NCBI RefSeq assembly: GCF_016403105.1
Contig: NZ_CP046155.1
Location: 1,178,001-1,242,000 of the forward strand
Direction of reading: 5' to 3'
Origin: Leptolyngbya sp. BL0902
GTDB lineage: Bacteria > Cyanobacteriota > Cyanobacteriia > Phormidesmidales > Phormidesmidaceae
DNA: 64,000 nt
The translations under genes and the position numbers were made by a program. Below are positions 27,117-36,051 of this stretch, in pieces (the stretch's first letter is position 1; every line of letters starts with the position of its first letter). The notes under the pieces were generated by a model. That model was given only the letters and a program-made list of their open reading frames with translations, was not told where the DNA came from and ran no database searches.

Positions 27117-28346
27117 ATGATGCAAACTGCTGTGATCCGTCGTCTCAAGCCAGCCCTAGGGTTAGGAATTCTGAGCCTGGGGCTGGCCCTGGGGCTATCC
27201 AACCTGGGTCAATCGGCCCAAGCCCAAGCCGAGCCTGAATGGCACAACTGCCTCACCCGTGAAGTGTTTACTCCGGCTAAACAAGCCTGGTGTAATCGCT
27301 GGCAAACCCTTCAGGAGGGGACATTTCTGGTGCCGTCCACGGGGGTGCAGGACTCGGTGTACACCACGGTGACGCTGACCAATGGCCAGTACCAGGTGGC
27401 GGGTGAACTCATGGTTGCCCTGGCCAACGAACCGGGCTGGATAGCCTTTGGCGACGTGAATGGCGATGGGAAAGACGACGCAGCGGTGATCCTCGGCGTT
27501 CTGCCGGGGGATGGTACGGCCCTAGCCACCTACGTAGCGGCGGTGATGGACATTGACGGCAGTGCTGAGGCGCTGAATCCGGTGCTGTTGGGAGAACGGA
27601 TCATGCTGAATGGCCCCATGACCATTGATAATCTGCGGATTCAGGTGCCCCAGCTCACCCAAGCCGAGGTGATTAACCGCGCCTTTGTGACCGATGGTGG
27701 CACCCTCAGCGAACTGGCCCAACTGCCTACCCCAGAGCGGGTTCCCGGCGGCGTTCCCGATGGCACCCTGGTGTTTAGCAACACGGCCACCTACGCCCTG
27801 CGCGTGTTCACGCAATCGGGCCAGCCCCATGTCAATCTGTTTAACCGCCAAACCGGGCGGCTGGAGGTAGACGCCGGACGGGCCATAGCCGTCTCCTCTG
27901 TTTCGGGCACCCGCTACGAGTACAGTGGATCTGAAACTAGTCCTTCAGTGCTGGTCAGCGTGGCCCGCGATGGATCTCAAACTTTGGAGGTCAATGGCAC
28001 CGTGCAAACAGATCGATCCACCGTCAGCGGTACGGTGGCTTACCTGCCCCGCATTGCCCTACCGCCCAACGCTGTAGTGGAGGTGCAGTTGGTGGATGTC
28101 AGCCGCGCCGGAGCCCCGGCCATTGTACTAGCCAGCCAGAGCACGATCACGGGTGGGCGGCAGGTGCCCATTCCCTTCGAGTTGGTCTACAACCCCGATG
28201 GCATTGATCCCCGCATGACCTACGCAGTTCAAGCCCGGATTACGGTGGATGGGGAACTTCAGTTCATCAGCACTCGCCGCTTTACCGTAGACCTACTAGG
28301 ACAGACAACCTCGGTGGAGGTAGTGGTCGATCCAATTCAGCGCTAG
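27117..28346 (+). CDS. Secreted YbaY-domain protein with EF-hand-like segment
   Basis: I start this at the ATG at 27117 because GTGAGG lies 6-11 nt upstream; a GTG at 27099 is less likely. The product is about 409 aa with a signal peptide (GLGILSLGLALGLSNL, cleavage after AQA). A central FGDVNGDGKDDAAVIL segment resembles a calcium-binding DxNxDGxxD loop of VCBS/dockerin type. The C-terminal 110 residues (SGTVAYLPRIALPPNAVVEVQLVD to RRFTVDLLGQ) match the YbaY/YscW-type lipoprotein fold. It is predicted to be periplasmic. No role is known. Confidence 0.75.
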   Translation: MMQTAVIRRLKPALGLGILSLGLALGLSNLGQSAQAQAEPEWHNCLTREVFTPAKQAWCNRWQTLQEGTFLVPSTGVQDSVYTTVTLTNGQYQVAGELMVALANEPGWIAFGDVNGDGKDDAAVILGVLPGDGTALATYVAAVMDIDGSAEALNPVLLGERIMLNGPMTIDNLRIQVPQLTQAEVINRAFVTDGGTLSELAQLPTPERVPGGVPDGTLVFSNTATYALRVFTQSGQPHVNLFNRQTGRLEVDAGRAIAVSSVSGTRYEYSGSETSPSVLVSVARDGSQTLEVNGTVQTDRSTVSGTVAYLPRIALPPNAVVEVQLVDVSRAGAPAIVLASQSTITGGRQVPIPFELVYNPDGIDPRMTYAVQARITVDGELQFISTRRFTVDLLGQTTSVEVVVDPIQR

Positions 28347-28350
28347 GCTG

Positions 28351-29148
28351 CTAGCTGAACAGACGGGAGTAGATCCGCAGGGCAGCCAGGCGGGCCATCA
28401 AGGCCATCCAGCCCAGCAGCCACAGCAGCGACAAGGGCCACCAGGGCGGCAACCCCAGGGGCCAGCGCAGCAAATCCACCAGGGAAGCCAGGGGCAGCAG
28501 CCCAGCGAACTTGGCCAGCAGGGGCGGCAGGGTATCCCGTGGGAAGTAGGTGCCGCAGAGGGTAAACATGGGAATCACGATCAAAAAGATGGGAACGTTC
28601 ACCTGATCCACCTTGTTCACCACCCCCGCCACCAGCAAGCCAAAGGCCCCAAACAGAAGGCTCCCCAGCCCAATCAGCGGCAGGGACAGCAGCAGACTAG
28701 AGAGGTCGTAAAGCTGGGCGATGACGGCCACTAATCCAGTGAGGAATCCGGCGATGGTGCCCTTGGTGGCGGCCCAAAACCAGTCGCCCAGAAACACGTC
28801 CGTGTAGCTGAGGGGGGCGGTCAGCAACGCCTGCCAGGTTTTCTGAAAATTGAGGCGTATGAAACTGCTGTAGGCTCCCTCAAAAAAGGACTGAAACAGC
28901 ACGCCAATGGCAATCATCCCCGGTGCGAGAAACTGGGGATAGGGCACGGGCTGACCCAGGTGCTGCACCTCGCCAATCAGCGGCGTGAGGCCGTAGCCAA
29001 AGGCCAACAGGTAGACGATGGGTTCAGAAATGGGGGGTAGGCAGTTCACCAGCCACGTACTGCGGTAGACCTGGAAATGCCGCCACCAAACGGAATAGAC
29101 CCCCCAGGGGGTGACGGAGACGGGCTTGAGTCCGGCGATGGGTTTCAT
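28351..29148 (-). CDS. ABC-2 type export permease (NodJ/DrrB-like)
   Basis: This 265-aa integral membrane protein has about six hydrophobic segments (LPPISEPIVYLLAFGYGL, LLLSLPLIGLGSLLFGAFGL, IFLIVIPMFTLCGTYF and others). The conserved FFEGAYSSFIRLNFQKTWQ region is the usual ABC-2 coupling loop. Its start overlaps the stop of the ATPase gene by 4 nt, so the two form one exporter. The substrate cannot be told; NodIJ-like pairs export lipid-linked or hydrophobic compounds. Confidence 0.88.
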   Translation of the reverse strand: MKPIAGLKPVSVTPWGVYSVWWRHFQVYRSTWLVNCLPPISEPIVYLLAFGYGLTPLIGEVQHLGQPVPYPQFLAPGMIAIGVLFQSFFEGAYSSFIRLNFQKTWQALLTAPLSYTDVFLGDWFWAATKGTIAGFLTGLVAVIAQLYDLSSLLLSLPLIGLGSLLFGAFGLLVAGVVNKVDQVNVPIFLIVIPMFTLCGTYFPRDTLPPLLAKFAGLLPLASLVDLLRWPLGLPPWWPLSLLWLLGWMALMARLAALRIYSRLFS

Positions 29149-30065
29149 TCCAGCAGGCTCCCGGTGAGGCGCAAAAACACATCTTCTAAGTTAGCCTGTC
29201 GGCGCAGCAGGCGACGGGGGTGGTGGGCTTCGATCTGGCTCCAGAGGGTTTCGGGGTCGTCGTCGGGCAGGGTAATCAGGTAGCCGCTGCCAAAGGGCCG
29301 AGACCAAACGCCAACCTGTTCTGCCAGGGTTTTGATGGTGTCCCCCGGAATGCCTTCGACCTCGGCAATTTCTCGGCCCATCACCCGTAAAATCAGGTCG
29401 TCGGGGGTGCCTTCGTCAATCACCTGGCCCTGTTGCAGCAGCAGCAGCCGATCACACAGCCGCTGGGCCTCGTCCATATAGTGGGTGGTCAACAAAATGC
29501 CGCAGCCCTGGGCCTTGAGGTGCAGCACCAGCCGCCAAAAGTCTTGACGGGCATCGGGATCGAGCCCGGTGGTGGGTTCGTCTAAGAAGATCACCTGGGG
29601 CCGATTTAGCAGTGCGCGGGCTAACACCAGCCGCCGCTTCATGCCGCCAGAGAGCTCATCTACCTGGGCCGTGGCCCGGTCGGAGAGGTTCACCAAGTCC
29701 AGCAGTTCCCCTGCTCGCTGCTTGGCCGCTGCCCCAGTGATGCGGTAGTGGTGGGCAAAGTGGGTGAGGTTTTTGAACACCGTAAAGTCTGGGTCGAGGT
29801 TGTCGTCTTGGGTGACGATGCCCATCTGGGCGCGGGCCTGGGCCGCCTGGGCTGGAATGTGCCAGGGGCCAAGCTGCACAAAGCCCCGTGTGGGTACCAC
29901 CGTGCCAAACAGCATCCCCACAGTGGTGGTTTTTCCGGCCCCGTTGGGCCCCAGCAACCCCACAATTTCTCCCGGATGCAGGGCAAAACTCACCCCCTGC
30001 ACCACAGGCATCTGGTTGTATTCCTTCCACAGGTCGTAGGCCGTTAGGCTTAGGGCATCAGACAT
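29145..30065 (-). CDS. ABC transporter ATP-binding protein (NodI-like)
   Basis: The 306-aa ATPase has Walker A GPNGAGKTTT near residue 38, the signature LSGGMKRRL near 139, Walker B VIFLDEPTTGLD near 158 and the switch His in LLTTHYMDEAQRL. The C-terminal extension of about 80 residues is typical of the NodI/DrrA group. It is first of a two-gene unit with the downstream permease, overlapping by 4 nt. Confidence 0.93.
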   Translation of the reverse strand: MSDALSLTAYDLWKEYNQMPVVQGVSFALHPGEIVGLLGPNGAGKTTTVGMLFGTVVPTRGFVQLGPWHIPAQAAQARAQMGIVTQDDNLDPDFTVFKNLTHFAHHYRITGAAAKQRAGELLDLVNLSDRATAQVDELSGGMKRRLVLARALLNRPQVIFLDEPTTGLDPDARQDFWRLVLHLKAQGCGILLTTHYMDEAQRLCDRLLLLQQGQVIDEGTPDDLILRVMGREIAEVEGIPGDTIKTLAEQVGVWSRPFGSGYLITLPDDDPETLWSQIEAHHPRRLLRRQANLEDVFLRLTGSLLE

Positions 30066-30211
30066 GGCGCTACACTACATCTCCTTCCTCACCCTAGCGC
30101 GATGCCAAGCTATCCGCCGGAATCATGGCTATCCTGCGGCGAAAAATCCTAAAAACTATCCTGATGAGCCACGCCACCGCTGAACGATAGGACGGTAGAT
30201 GCACCCTGATG

Positions 30212-30244
30212 AAATCCTTGGCCCCTGGGCTAGGGATTTTTTTT
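30212..30244 (-). terminator. Terminator hairpin downstream of usp gene
   Basis: A 13-bp stem (with two wobbles) pairs AAATCCTTGGCCC with GGGCTAGGGATTT and closes a CT loop. A run of T follows on the plus strand and a matching A run precedes it on the minus strand. Its place 18 nt after the leftward universal-stress gene suggests it ends that transcript; it may work in both directions. Confidence 0.65.
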
Positions 30245-30261
30245 GCGCCCACAGTCTGACC

Positions 30262-30765
30262 CTATGACTTCTCCTCACTGTTTTGCACGACCAGTACCGA
30301 ACAGTGGGCATGGTGCAGCACATAGTTGCTAACGCTGCCCAGGAGTGCCGCCTGAATCCGCCCCCGCCCCCGCCGACCAATTACAATCAAATCGGCTTGG
30401 TAATGGTGGGCAATCTCGCATAACTGTGGCCCTACTTCGCCGCCGCGCCAGTCCCAGGATACAGCTACCCCGGCTTCCTGGGCTTGGGTTTCGAGGCTGG
30501 CTAGCCATTGGCGGGTGTGCTCTAGGTTGGTATCGAGCTGCTCCTGAGCAATGGCGAGAAATTCTTTGGCGCTGGCCCGGTAGCGGTCGCCAAAATCTAG
30601 ATTGGTAGGGATGGGCAGGGTGAAACAATGGGCCAGATGCAGGTGTGCGCCCTGGGTCTGAGCCAGCCCTAGCGCTGTGGCAAACACCCGCTCCGACAGG
30701 GCCGACTGATCGATAGCCGCCAAAATCCGTTGGTACTGACCCATAAGACTCACCTGGAGAGACAA
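30262..30765 (-). CDS. Universal stress protein A family
   Basis: This 167-aa single-domain UspA has the ATP-binding signature G-2x-G-9x-GS in VIGRRGRGRIQAALLGS and the C-terminal strand CSVLVVQ. The presence of this motif predicts nucleotide binding. It is divergent from a second UspA gene (30999) of the same length, 233 nt away, suggesting an ancient local duplication and inversion. The ligand and stress cue are unknown. Confidence 0.9.
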   Translation of the reverse strand: MSLQVSLMGQYQRILAAIDQSALSERVFATALGLAQTQGAHLHLAHCFTLPIPTNLDFGDRYRASAKEFLAIAQEQLDTNLEHTRQWLASLETQAQEAGVAVSWDWRGGEVGPQLCEIAHHYQADLIVIGRRGRGRIQAALLGSVSNYVLHHAHCSVLVVQNSEEKS

Positions 30766-30998
30766 CGCAGCTCCTCACCCGCAGGGCTTGGCCCCGGCGG
30801 AAAGACCCACGAAAGCATCTTAAACCTTGATCCTGCCGAAACAAGCAGCATGGCCCCAGAAAAGGGCACTAACGGTGAAGGACAGGGATGTTCAGCGGCA
30901 GGCTGATCGAGATTGCCTGCGTTAAGACAGGTTTCGCCGCAGCCACCCCCCCACCCCCCCTTGCGATACTTGAGCTATCTGTAATCGGGGAAAGTGCC

Positions 30999-31502
30999 AT
31001 GTTCAAACGCATTATCGTTGCCGTAGACTGTGAATCCACCATGGCTAGCCCAGTGGTGGCCGAAGCCCAAGCCATCGCCCTAGCCCACTCAGCTCACCTG
31101 AACCTTGTACACGTCCTCTCTCCCCTGCGCCTGGGCTATCCCGATCCGGCCTATATGACCCTCGACGGAGCCTTCAGCACCATTAACCTCCAAAGCTATG
31201 AGCTGTACCGCTCGACCTGGGAAGCCCTGACACAGCAAACCCAGGTCAAACTCAATGCCTGGGTAGAGATGTCCCAAGGACAAGGCATTGACACCACCGC
31301 CACCCAACTGGCGGGAGAACCGGGCAAAGCCCTGTGCCTGCTGGCTAAAGACTGGTCAGCGGATTTAATGGTTGTAGGCCGACGGGGAATGCAGGGGCTT
31401 GGCGAACTTCTCCTCGGTAGCGTCAGCAGCTATGTTCTCCACCATGCCCCCTGCGCGGTGCTGGTAGTGCAAGGGCAGACCATCGCTGACGCTGCCGCCT
31501 AG
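30999..31502 (+). CDS. Universal stress protein A family
   Basis: I start this at the ATG before FKRIIVAVDCE (30999). It has a GGGGAAAG ribosome-binding site and matches the conserved UspA start; the open frame upstream is noise. The 167-aa protein has the ATP-binding motif VVGRRGMQGLGELLLGS and ends in the strand CAVLVVQGQ. It shares length, motif spacing and the NYVLHHA-like SYVLHHAPC block with its divergent neighbour. Confidence 0.92.
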   Translation: MFKRIIVAVDCESTMASPVVAEAQAIALAHSAHLNLVHVLSPLRLGYPDPAYMTLDGAFSTINLQSYELYRSTWEALTQQTQVKLNAWVEMSQGQGIDTTATQLAGEPGKALCLLAKDWSADLMVVGRRGMQGLGELLLGSVSSYVLHHAPCAVLVVQGQTIADAAA

Positions 31503-31583
31503 GGGGCAGGCGAGATCCCTCCACCGTGAGGGCGAATCAACGCCCTACCCCACCATGATCTCCCTCACCATCCTCCCTAAAAA

Positions 31584-31610
31584 CCTCCCTAGACCAAGGA
31601 TCTGGGGAGG
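31584..31610. terminator. Hairpin between converging usp and hypothetical gene
   Basis: A 10-bp stem with one wobble pairs CCTCCCTAGA with TCTGGGGAGG, with a 7-nt loop. It lies between two converging genes without a T-tract and may serve as a weak bidirectional terminator. Confidence 0.4.
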
Positions 31611-31667
31611 CTAGGGTGCTAATTGGCTGAGTTTGTCGCCCGTGCTGGCGGATCCCCAGATAACGGG

Positions 31668-32324
31668 CTACTTGCCAAAGCTGCTGATGGCAACCTTAGC
31701 CAACTCGATAGCTTGGGCTAGGGCCGTGCTGTCTTCCGTTAACTTACCCACGGCAGCGGCGGCGTCATCCACATTCAGCGCCCCTGTATCCTGACTCAGG
31801 GAGGAAAGGGCCTTAGAGACTCCGTTGAAAGCGGCTTGTAGGTCGTCAAACTTAGTGCCTAGTTGGGTTTCAAGAGCCGCTTGGATCTGATCTGGAGTGG
31901 CAGAGAGTGCCTTCTGAAACGCTGCCGTATCCTCCACCAGGGTACTGAAGGCAGTGGCAGCGGTTTCCAATGCTGTTTGAGATGCCACAAGTTTTGGTTC
32001 TAGTAGCGTTGTATCTGGCGTAGGAGAAATTGCAATTTTGCTCAGTTGCTTGGTCAAATCCTTCGTGACCGACTTCAGGGGCTTTAGGGTGCCATTAAAG
32101 CTGTCTTCTAGGACGTCTTCATACTCTCCCAACACCGAGGACACAAACTCCTGAGCAGCCTTGCTAATTTGTAGATCCATGGCTTCAGTCACAGAGCCTT
32201 CAGTGGCCGCTAAGGCCGGAGGAACAAAGGCGAACATCATCGTGCTCATCAGCCCTAGAAGGCAGATGCTAGCAGTCAATCCCTTAGCAAACCGACCTGT
32301 AATTTGGCGAAGGTAGTGAATCAT
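31668..32324 (-). CDS. Exported helical hypothetical protein
   Basis: I choose the ATG at 32324 because AGGAAAAG lies just upstream. The 218-aa product has a clear signal peptide (LTASICLLGLMSTMMFAFV, cleavage after ALA). The mature protein is acidic and almost wholly helical, with regularly spaced Leu/Ala/Val and Thr/Ser (TALETAATAFSTLVEDTAAF). It resembles an elongated helical bundle. I recognise no family. It is probably thylakoid-lumenal or periplasmic. Confidence 0.6.
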   Translation of the reverse strand: MIHYLRQITGRFAKGLTASICLLGLMSTMMFAFVPPALAATEGSVTEAMDLQISKAAQEFVSSVLGEYEDVLEDSFNGTLKPLKSVTKDLTKQLSKIAISPTPDTTLLEPKLVASQTALETAATAFSTLVEDTAAFQKALSATPDQIQAALETQLGTKFDDLQAAFNGVSKALSSLSQDTGALNVDDAAAAVGKLTEDSTALAQAIELAKVAISSFGK

Positions 32325-32643
32325 GAAACTTTTCCTGAAATCAAACACATCTATACCCAGCGCTGCCTGGCCCATTGATTTGAGCTTTTATCTAGCTAAC
32401 TTTCGCCCAAAAGTGATCCTTATTCCCGTCTTTCTGGGTGAGGAAAATTGAATTCCCATCCTGGGCTATCACCACCAGGAAATATGAGAACAACCGCATG
32501 CTTGGCGGTTTTTCTGGATGATTTGGGTTAACGAAAATTAAGCAGCTACAACGCTAAAACGAGTAATCCTCCAGCACTGTACACAATCGACAAGGGTTTT
32601 TCAACAGCCTGCTAAAAATCACAGACTCTCTACAGAATTCCCC
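32325..32643. other. Gene-free region upstream of hypothetical exported protein
   Basis: This holds the presumed promoter of the leftward gene. A small hairpin (AACCGC with GCGGTT, 32492-32510) followed by a short T run looks like a terminator on the plus strand, but no rightward gene precedes it. Nothing else is evident. Confidence 0.4.
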
Positions 32644-32747
32644 CACGCTCCGCTTCCGACTCCCGCTTCCCCACTCCTGACTCCTGCCCCCTACCTAGTC
32701 CCCGACTCCTGCTTCCTGACTCCCGCTTCCTGACTCCCGCTTCCTGA
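32644..32747. repeat. C/T-rich heptad-type microrepeat tract
   Basis: This is a degenerate tandem tract built from ACTCCCGCTTCCTG-like 14-bp units (two near-heptads), with the clearest units at 32712-32747. Similar short tandem repeats are common in cyanobacterial intergenic DNA. The ISAs1 element is inserted at its right edge, and the tract apparently continues for a few bases after the element. Confidence 0.75.
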
Positions 32748-33960
32748 CCAGGGCAAACGCATACTCGTGGAAACAGGGATACTGATGGGGAAGGTTGAGA
32801 TGGAGACATCCTATGGCCCCCACGGATAGGCTGCTGAATCATTTTGAGTCGTTAGAGGATCCGCGTACTCCGTACCTGATTGAGCACCGCTTGTTAGACA
32901 TCATCGGGTTAACGATCTGTGCGGTGGTCTGTGGGGCGGAGAGTTGGGTGGAGGTGGAAGCCTACGGGCAAAGCAAAGCGGCGTGGCTGAAGACCTTTCT
33001 GGCGCTGCCAAGCGGAATTCCGTCCCACGACACGATTAGCCGTCTGTTTGCTCAACTTGACCCCGACCAATTGCAGGGGTGTTTTCTGAGTTGGGTGAAA
33101 TCGGTATCGGCGCTGAGTGAGGGCAGTGTGGTGGCCATTGACGGCAAAACGGTGCGGCAGTCCTATGACCGAGGTCGAGGGAAGGGGGCCATCCATATGG
33201 TGAGCGCCTGGGCGGCGGAGAATCGCTTGGTGCTTGGGCAAGTGGCCGTGGATGAGAAATCGAATGAAATCACGGCCATTCCAGCCTTACTGAAGGTGCT
33301 GGCCTTGAGAGGATGCATCGTCACCCTAGATGCCATGGGGACTCAGAAGGCCATTGCCCAGCAGATTATTGAGCAGGAAGGGGACTACATCCTCAGCCTC
33401 AAGGGCAATCAGCCCGGCCTTTACGAGGATGTGCAGCAGATCTTTGACCATGCCCGACAGCAGGGCTTCAAGGCCATGCCCCACGAAGCCTATGAAACGA
33501 TTGAGAAAGGCCATGGTCGCATTGAAATCCGCCGTCATTGGCTCCTGGGGGAGGTGGAGCATCTCGTCGATGCCGACCAGTGGCTCGGCTTAAAGCGGGT
33601 GGGCTTGATTGAATCGGAGCGTCGTCTTCCTGGGCAGGCTCCCACGATCACCCAACGCTACTATCTCACCAGCCTTGACGGCGGAGTAGAGCGCTTTGCC
33701 CAGGCCACCCGCAGCCACTGGGGCATTGAAAATAGCCTCCACTGGTGCCTTGATGTCGCTTTCCATGAGGATGACTGTCGCATTCGCACGGGCTACGCCC
33801 CCCAAAATATGGTCGTCTTGCGACACTTGGCCCTCAACCTTCTCACGCAGGAATCCTCCGCCAAGGTTGGCAAAAAAGCCAAACGACTCAAGGCCGGATG
33901 GGATAACGACTATCTCTTCAAGGTGCTGACGCTCACAAAATGAGTATGCGTTTGCCCTGG
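32748..33960 (+). mobile_element. ISAs1-family insertion sequence, complete (1213 bp)
   Basis: Perfect 19-bp terminal inverted repeats: CCAGGGCAAACGCATACTC at 32748-32766 and its complement at 33942-33960. An 8-bp direct duplication CTTCCTGA flanks it at 32740-32747 and 33961-33968; because the target lies in a repetitive tract the duplication length is slightly uncertain. One intact transposase gene is inside. The element ends 84 bp before the petG start codon. Confidence 0.93.
32813..33943 (+). CDS. ISAs1-family transposase
   Basis: This is 376 aa when started at the Met of [19 protein letters not shown], which has GGAGA upstream. The N-terminal DDE_Tnp_1-associated domain ([19 protein letters not shown]) is followed by the DDE core: Asp in [13 protein letters not shown], Asp in [10 protein letters not shown], and Glu in [23 protein letters not shown]. 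The order and motifs match the H-repeat/ISAs1 family. The frame is intact. The stop codon lies inside the right inverted repeat. Confidence 0.93.
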   Translation: MAPTDRLLNHFESLEDPRTPYLIEHRLLDIIGLTICAVVCGAESWVEVEAYGQSKAAWLKTFLALPSGIPSHDTISRLFAQLDPDQLQGCFLSWVKSVSALSEGSVVAIDGKTVRQSYDRGRGKGAIHMVSAWAAENRLVLGQVAVDEKSNEITAIPALLKVLALRGCIVTLDAMGTQKAIAQQIIEQEGDYILSLKGNQPGLYEDVQQIFDHARQQGFKAMPHEAYETIEKGHGRIEIRRHWLLGEVEHLVDADQWLGLKRVGLIESERRLPGQAPTITQRYYLTSLDGGVERFAQATRSHWGIENSLHWCLDVAFHEDDCRIRTGYAPQNMVVLRHLALNLLTQESSAKVGKKAKRLKAGWDNDYLFKVLTLTK

Positions 33961-33996
33961 CTTCCTGACCCTCCAAATCCCACCAAAGCCAGATGG

Positions 33997-34002
33997 TATG
34001 AT
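33997..34002 (+). promoter_or_regulatory. Candidate -10 box for petG
   Basis: TATGAT (five of six to TATAAT) lies 42 nt before the petG start codon. No good -35 is seen (CAAATC at a suitable distance). The site is 36 bp downstream of the ISAs1 end. Confidence 0.35.
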
Positions 34003-34044
34003 AAGTTCACATTGTTGCTGTATCGAGTGTTAAGGAGTTCGACC

Positions 34045-34158
34045 GTGGTTGAGCCGTTGCTAAGTGGCATTGTTCTAGGGCTAATTCCGGTAACGCTGGC
34101 GGGGCTGTTTGTGGCCGCCTACCTGCAATACCGTCGGGGCAATCAGTTTGACCTGTAG
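34045..34158 (+). CDS. petG: Cytochrome b6f complex subunit PetG
   Basis: This is a 37-aa single-span subunit of the cytochrome b6f complex in the thylakoid membrane, required for complex stability. The sequence [20 protein letters not shown] followed by [13 protein letters not shown] is nearly the canonical PetG. The start is a GTG at 34045, preceded by TAAGGAG 7 nt upstream; the longer open frame from 33940 begins inside the IS and is not the gene. Its last 16 nt overlap the end of the converging sugar-kinase gene. Confidence 0.95.
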   Translation: MVEPLLSGIVLGLIPVTLAGLFVAAYLQYRRGNQFDL

Positions 34159-35444
34159 GCTCCAGTTAACGGGTCAGCGCTGAATCGGTTGATCCCCCCT
34201 TGGGCCAGATAGGCCGTCCCCACAGCCGCCTCGGTCGAGGTGGCTATTTTTATGGGCACTTGTAGGAGACCCTGGCGGATCTCGGCCCATGTTGGATTTT
34301 TGGCCCCACCTCCAGCGGTGTAGATGCGCTTCAGGGGGGACGACCCCTGCTGGACAAGGAGATCATAGCTCCGCTGTTCGATGCGGGCGATGCCCAGTAG
34401 TAGCCCATGGAGAAAGGCGACGTCATCGGCAGGACGAGGGGTGAGCCGGGGGGCAAGGTGGGGATCGTTGATAGGAAAGCGTTCCCCTGGCTGGAGCAGG
34501 GGGTAGTAGTCCAGATCCATCGGCGCAGCGGGGTCGATGTGTTGACTGAGGCGGGTGAGGGTGTCGGCATCAAAAAACTGCTTTAGCACAGCACCACCTG
34601 TATTAGAAGCGCCCCCCGCTAGCCAGTAGTCTCCTAGGCGATGGCTGTAGATCCCGTATTCGCTAGCCTCTACCCTGTGGGCGCTGAGGAGTTTAATCGC
34701 CAGGGTTGACCCCAGGGAGGTGACGCCATCCCCGACTTCGCTGGCCCCACTGGCCAAAAAGGCGGCGATACTGTCGGTGGTGCCCGCCACGATCTCGCAC
34801 TGGGGCGACAGGCCAAACCGTTGTGCGATATCCGCTGTGACGTATCCAGCGACCTGGCCTGGTTCTAAGACCTTTGGCAGTAGGAAGGCCCAGGGTTGTC
34901 TAAGCATGGCATCGGGGTAAGCCAAGCGGCCCGGATCGTAGCCCAGTTTCAGGCTGTTGTGATAATCGCTGAGACCCCAACGTCCGTGGAGATGGGCGCT
35001 GAGCCAGTCGGCTTGGTGCAGAAAATATCGCCCTTGCTGCCACAGTTCAGACGGTAGGTGTGCCTGCCACCACAGTAGTTTGGCTAAGCTAGACGTGGCG
35101 CTATAGGCTGGGCTATGGGCGGGGACGAGGCTTTTCCCCTGGGCCAATTCCGTTTTGCCTCGGCCATCGTGGTACATCAGGGCTGGGGCAAGGGGCTGTC
35201 CTTGACCATCGCACAGCAGCACTGTGCCGGAGGTGCCATCTAGGGCAATCCGCTCAATGTAGGGGCTGAGGGCCGAGGGCAGGGCATCTAGGACGGCAAA
35301 AAGGGCTTGTCTCCACGCGGTGTAGGACGGCGGTGGATCCCCATAGTTGGTGCGGTAGGCCCAGACCTCCTGCCGCCGCTCCACCATCGCCGCTCTCACC
35401 CCGGAGGTGCCAAAGTCAATACCAAGGGCCAACACCATCTTCAT
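34143..35444 (-). CDS. FGGY-family sugar kinase (ribulokinase/xylulokinase-like)
   Basis: I start this at the Met of [19 protein letters not shown]; a frame extends to 35492. It is about 433 aa. The N-terminal phosphate-1 motif [10 protein letters not shown], the [11 protein letters not shown] segment and a C-terminal adenosine motif [11 protein letters not shown] identify an FGGY kinase with intact ATP site. The set resembles the cyanobacterial/plant SePSK-type pentulose kinases (D-ribulose or D-xylulose), but specificity is inferred only. It converges with petG with a 16-nt overlap. Confidence 0.85.
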   Translation of the reverse strand: MKMVLALGIDFGTSGVRAAMVERRQEVWAYRTNYGDPPPSYTAWRQALFAVLDALPSALSPYIERIALDGTSGTVLLCDGQGQPLAPALMYHDGRGKTELAQGKSLVPAHSPAYSATSSLAKLLWWQAHLPSELWQQGRYFLHQADWLSAHLHGRWGLSDYHNSLKLGYDPGRLAYPDAMLRQPWAFLLPKVLEPGQVAGYVTADIAQRFGLSPQCEIVAGTTDSIAAFLASGASEVGDGVTSLGSTLAIKLLSAHRVEASEYGIYSHRLGDYWLAGGASNTGGAVLKQFFDADTLTRLSQHIDPAAPMDLDYYPLLQPGERFPINDPHLAPRLTPRPADDVAFLHGLLLGIARIEQRSYDLLVQQGSSPLKRIYTAGGGAKNPTWAEIRQGLLQVPIKIATSTEAAVGTAYLAQGGINRFSADPLTGAYRSN

Positions 35445-35541
35445 ACCCCACCGCAGATATACAAAAGGCATGACCGCCCATTGACCAGCCATGCCCCTGT
35501 TCTATTGTGTTCTGAAGTCGTGCCACCGAATCGGAACTGGC

Positions 35542-36051
35542 CTAGACGCTGAGTTCGCTCAGTTCGCGGCACATGTAGTCAAAGGGAGCTTCCACGACGG
35601 AGGGATTGGCTACCCCAGCTTCGGCTACCTTGGCTTTGATGATATCTTTCATGATTTGGATGCCGATGACGGTGGGGCCAATGGGCACGCCCAGGGAGTT
35701 GTAGGTTTCCCGCAGGCCCGCCAGCACCCGCTCATCCAGCAGGTCAGAGTCGCCAGCCACTAGGGCATAGCTGCCGTAGCGCAGGTAGTAATCCATATCG
35801 CGCAGACAGGCAGCATAGCGACGGGTGGTGTAGGCATTGCCACCGGGGCGGATCAGTTCGGGCACCTGGGCAAACAGGGTCGAACCAGCGGCCTTCACAA
35901 TTTCCGAGGCGTTGGCGCTGATCACGGCTGCCGCTTTAATCCGGTCAAGGCCGCTGTCAAAGTAGGACTTAATGGAGCTAAGGGCATCCCGGTCGAGGTA
36001 GCGCCCGGTGTCGTCGTAGGTTTTGATCAGCGTCGTCACGGCATCCCGCAT
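35542..36051 (-). CDS. apcF: Allophycocyanin beta-18 subunit ApcF
   Basis: I start this at MRDAVTTLIKTYDDTGRYL, giving 169 aa, the usual ApcF length; GGGAG precedes it. It has the phycobiliprotein globin fold with the phycocyanobilin-binding Cys82 in [14 protein letters not shown] and the [14 protein letters not shown] loop with Asn72, which is methylated in beta-type subunits. The IRPGG segment and FDYMCRELSEL end distinguish it from ApcB. ApcF sits next to ApcE in the basal core cylinders and helps energy transfer to photosystem II. It is a single gene, away from the main apc cluster. Confidence 0.92.
   Translation of the reverse strand: MRDAVTTLIKTYDDTGRYLDRDALSSIKSYFDSGLDRIKAAAVISANASEIVKAAGSTLFAQVPELIRPGGNAYTTRRYAACLRDMDYYLRYGSYALVAGDSDLLDERVLAGLRETYNSLGVPIGPTVIGIQIMKDIIKAKVAEAGVANPSVVEAPFDYMCRELSELSV

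Noticed and set aside
32640-32747. Possible CRISPR array
   Set aside because: Units are short, directly abutting and degenerate, with no unique spacers; it is a microsatellite-like tract.
33940-34158. 72-aa frame as a longer PetG precursor
   Set aside because: The first 35 codons start inside the ISAs1 right end; the GTG at 34045 with TAAGGAG gives exactly canonical PetG.
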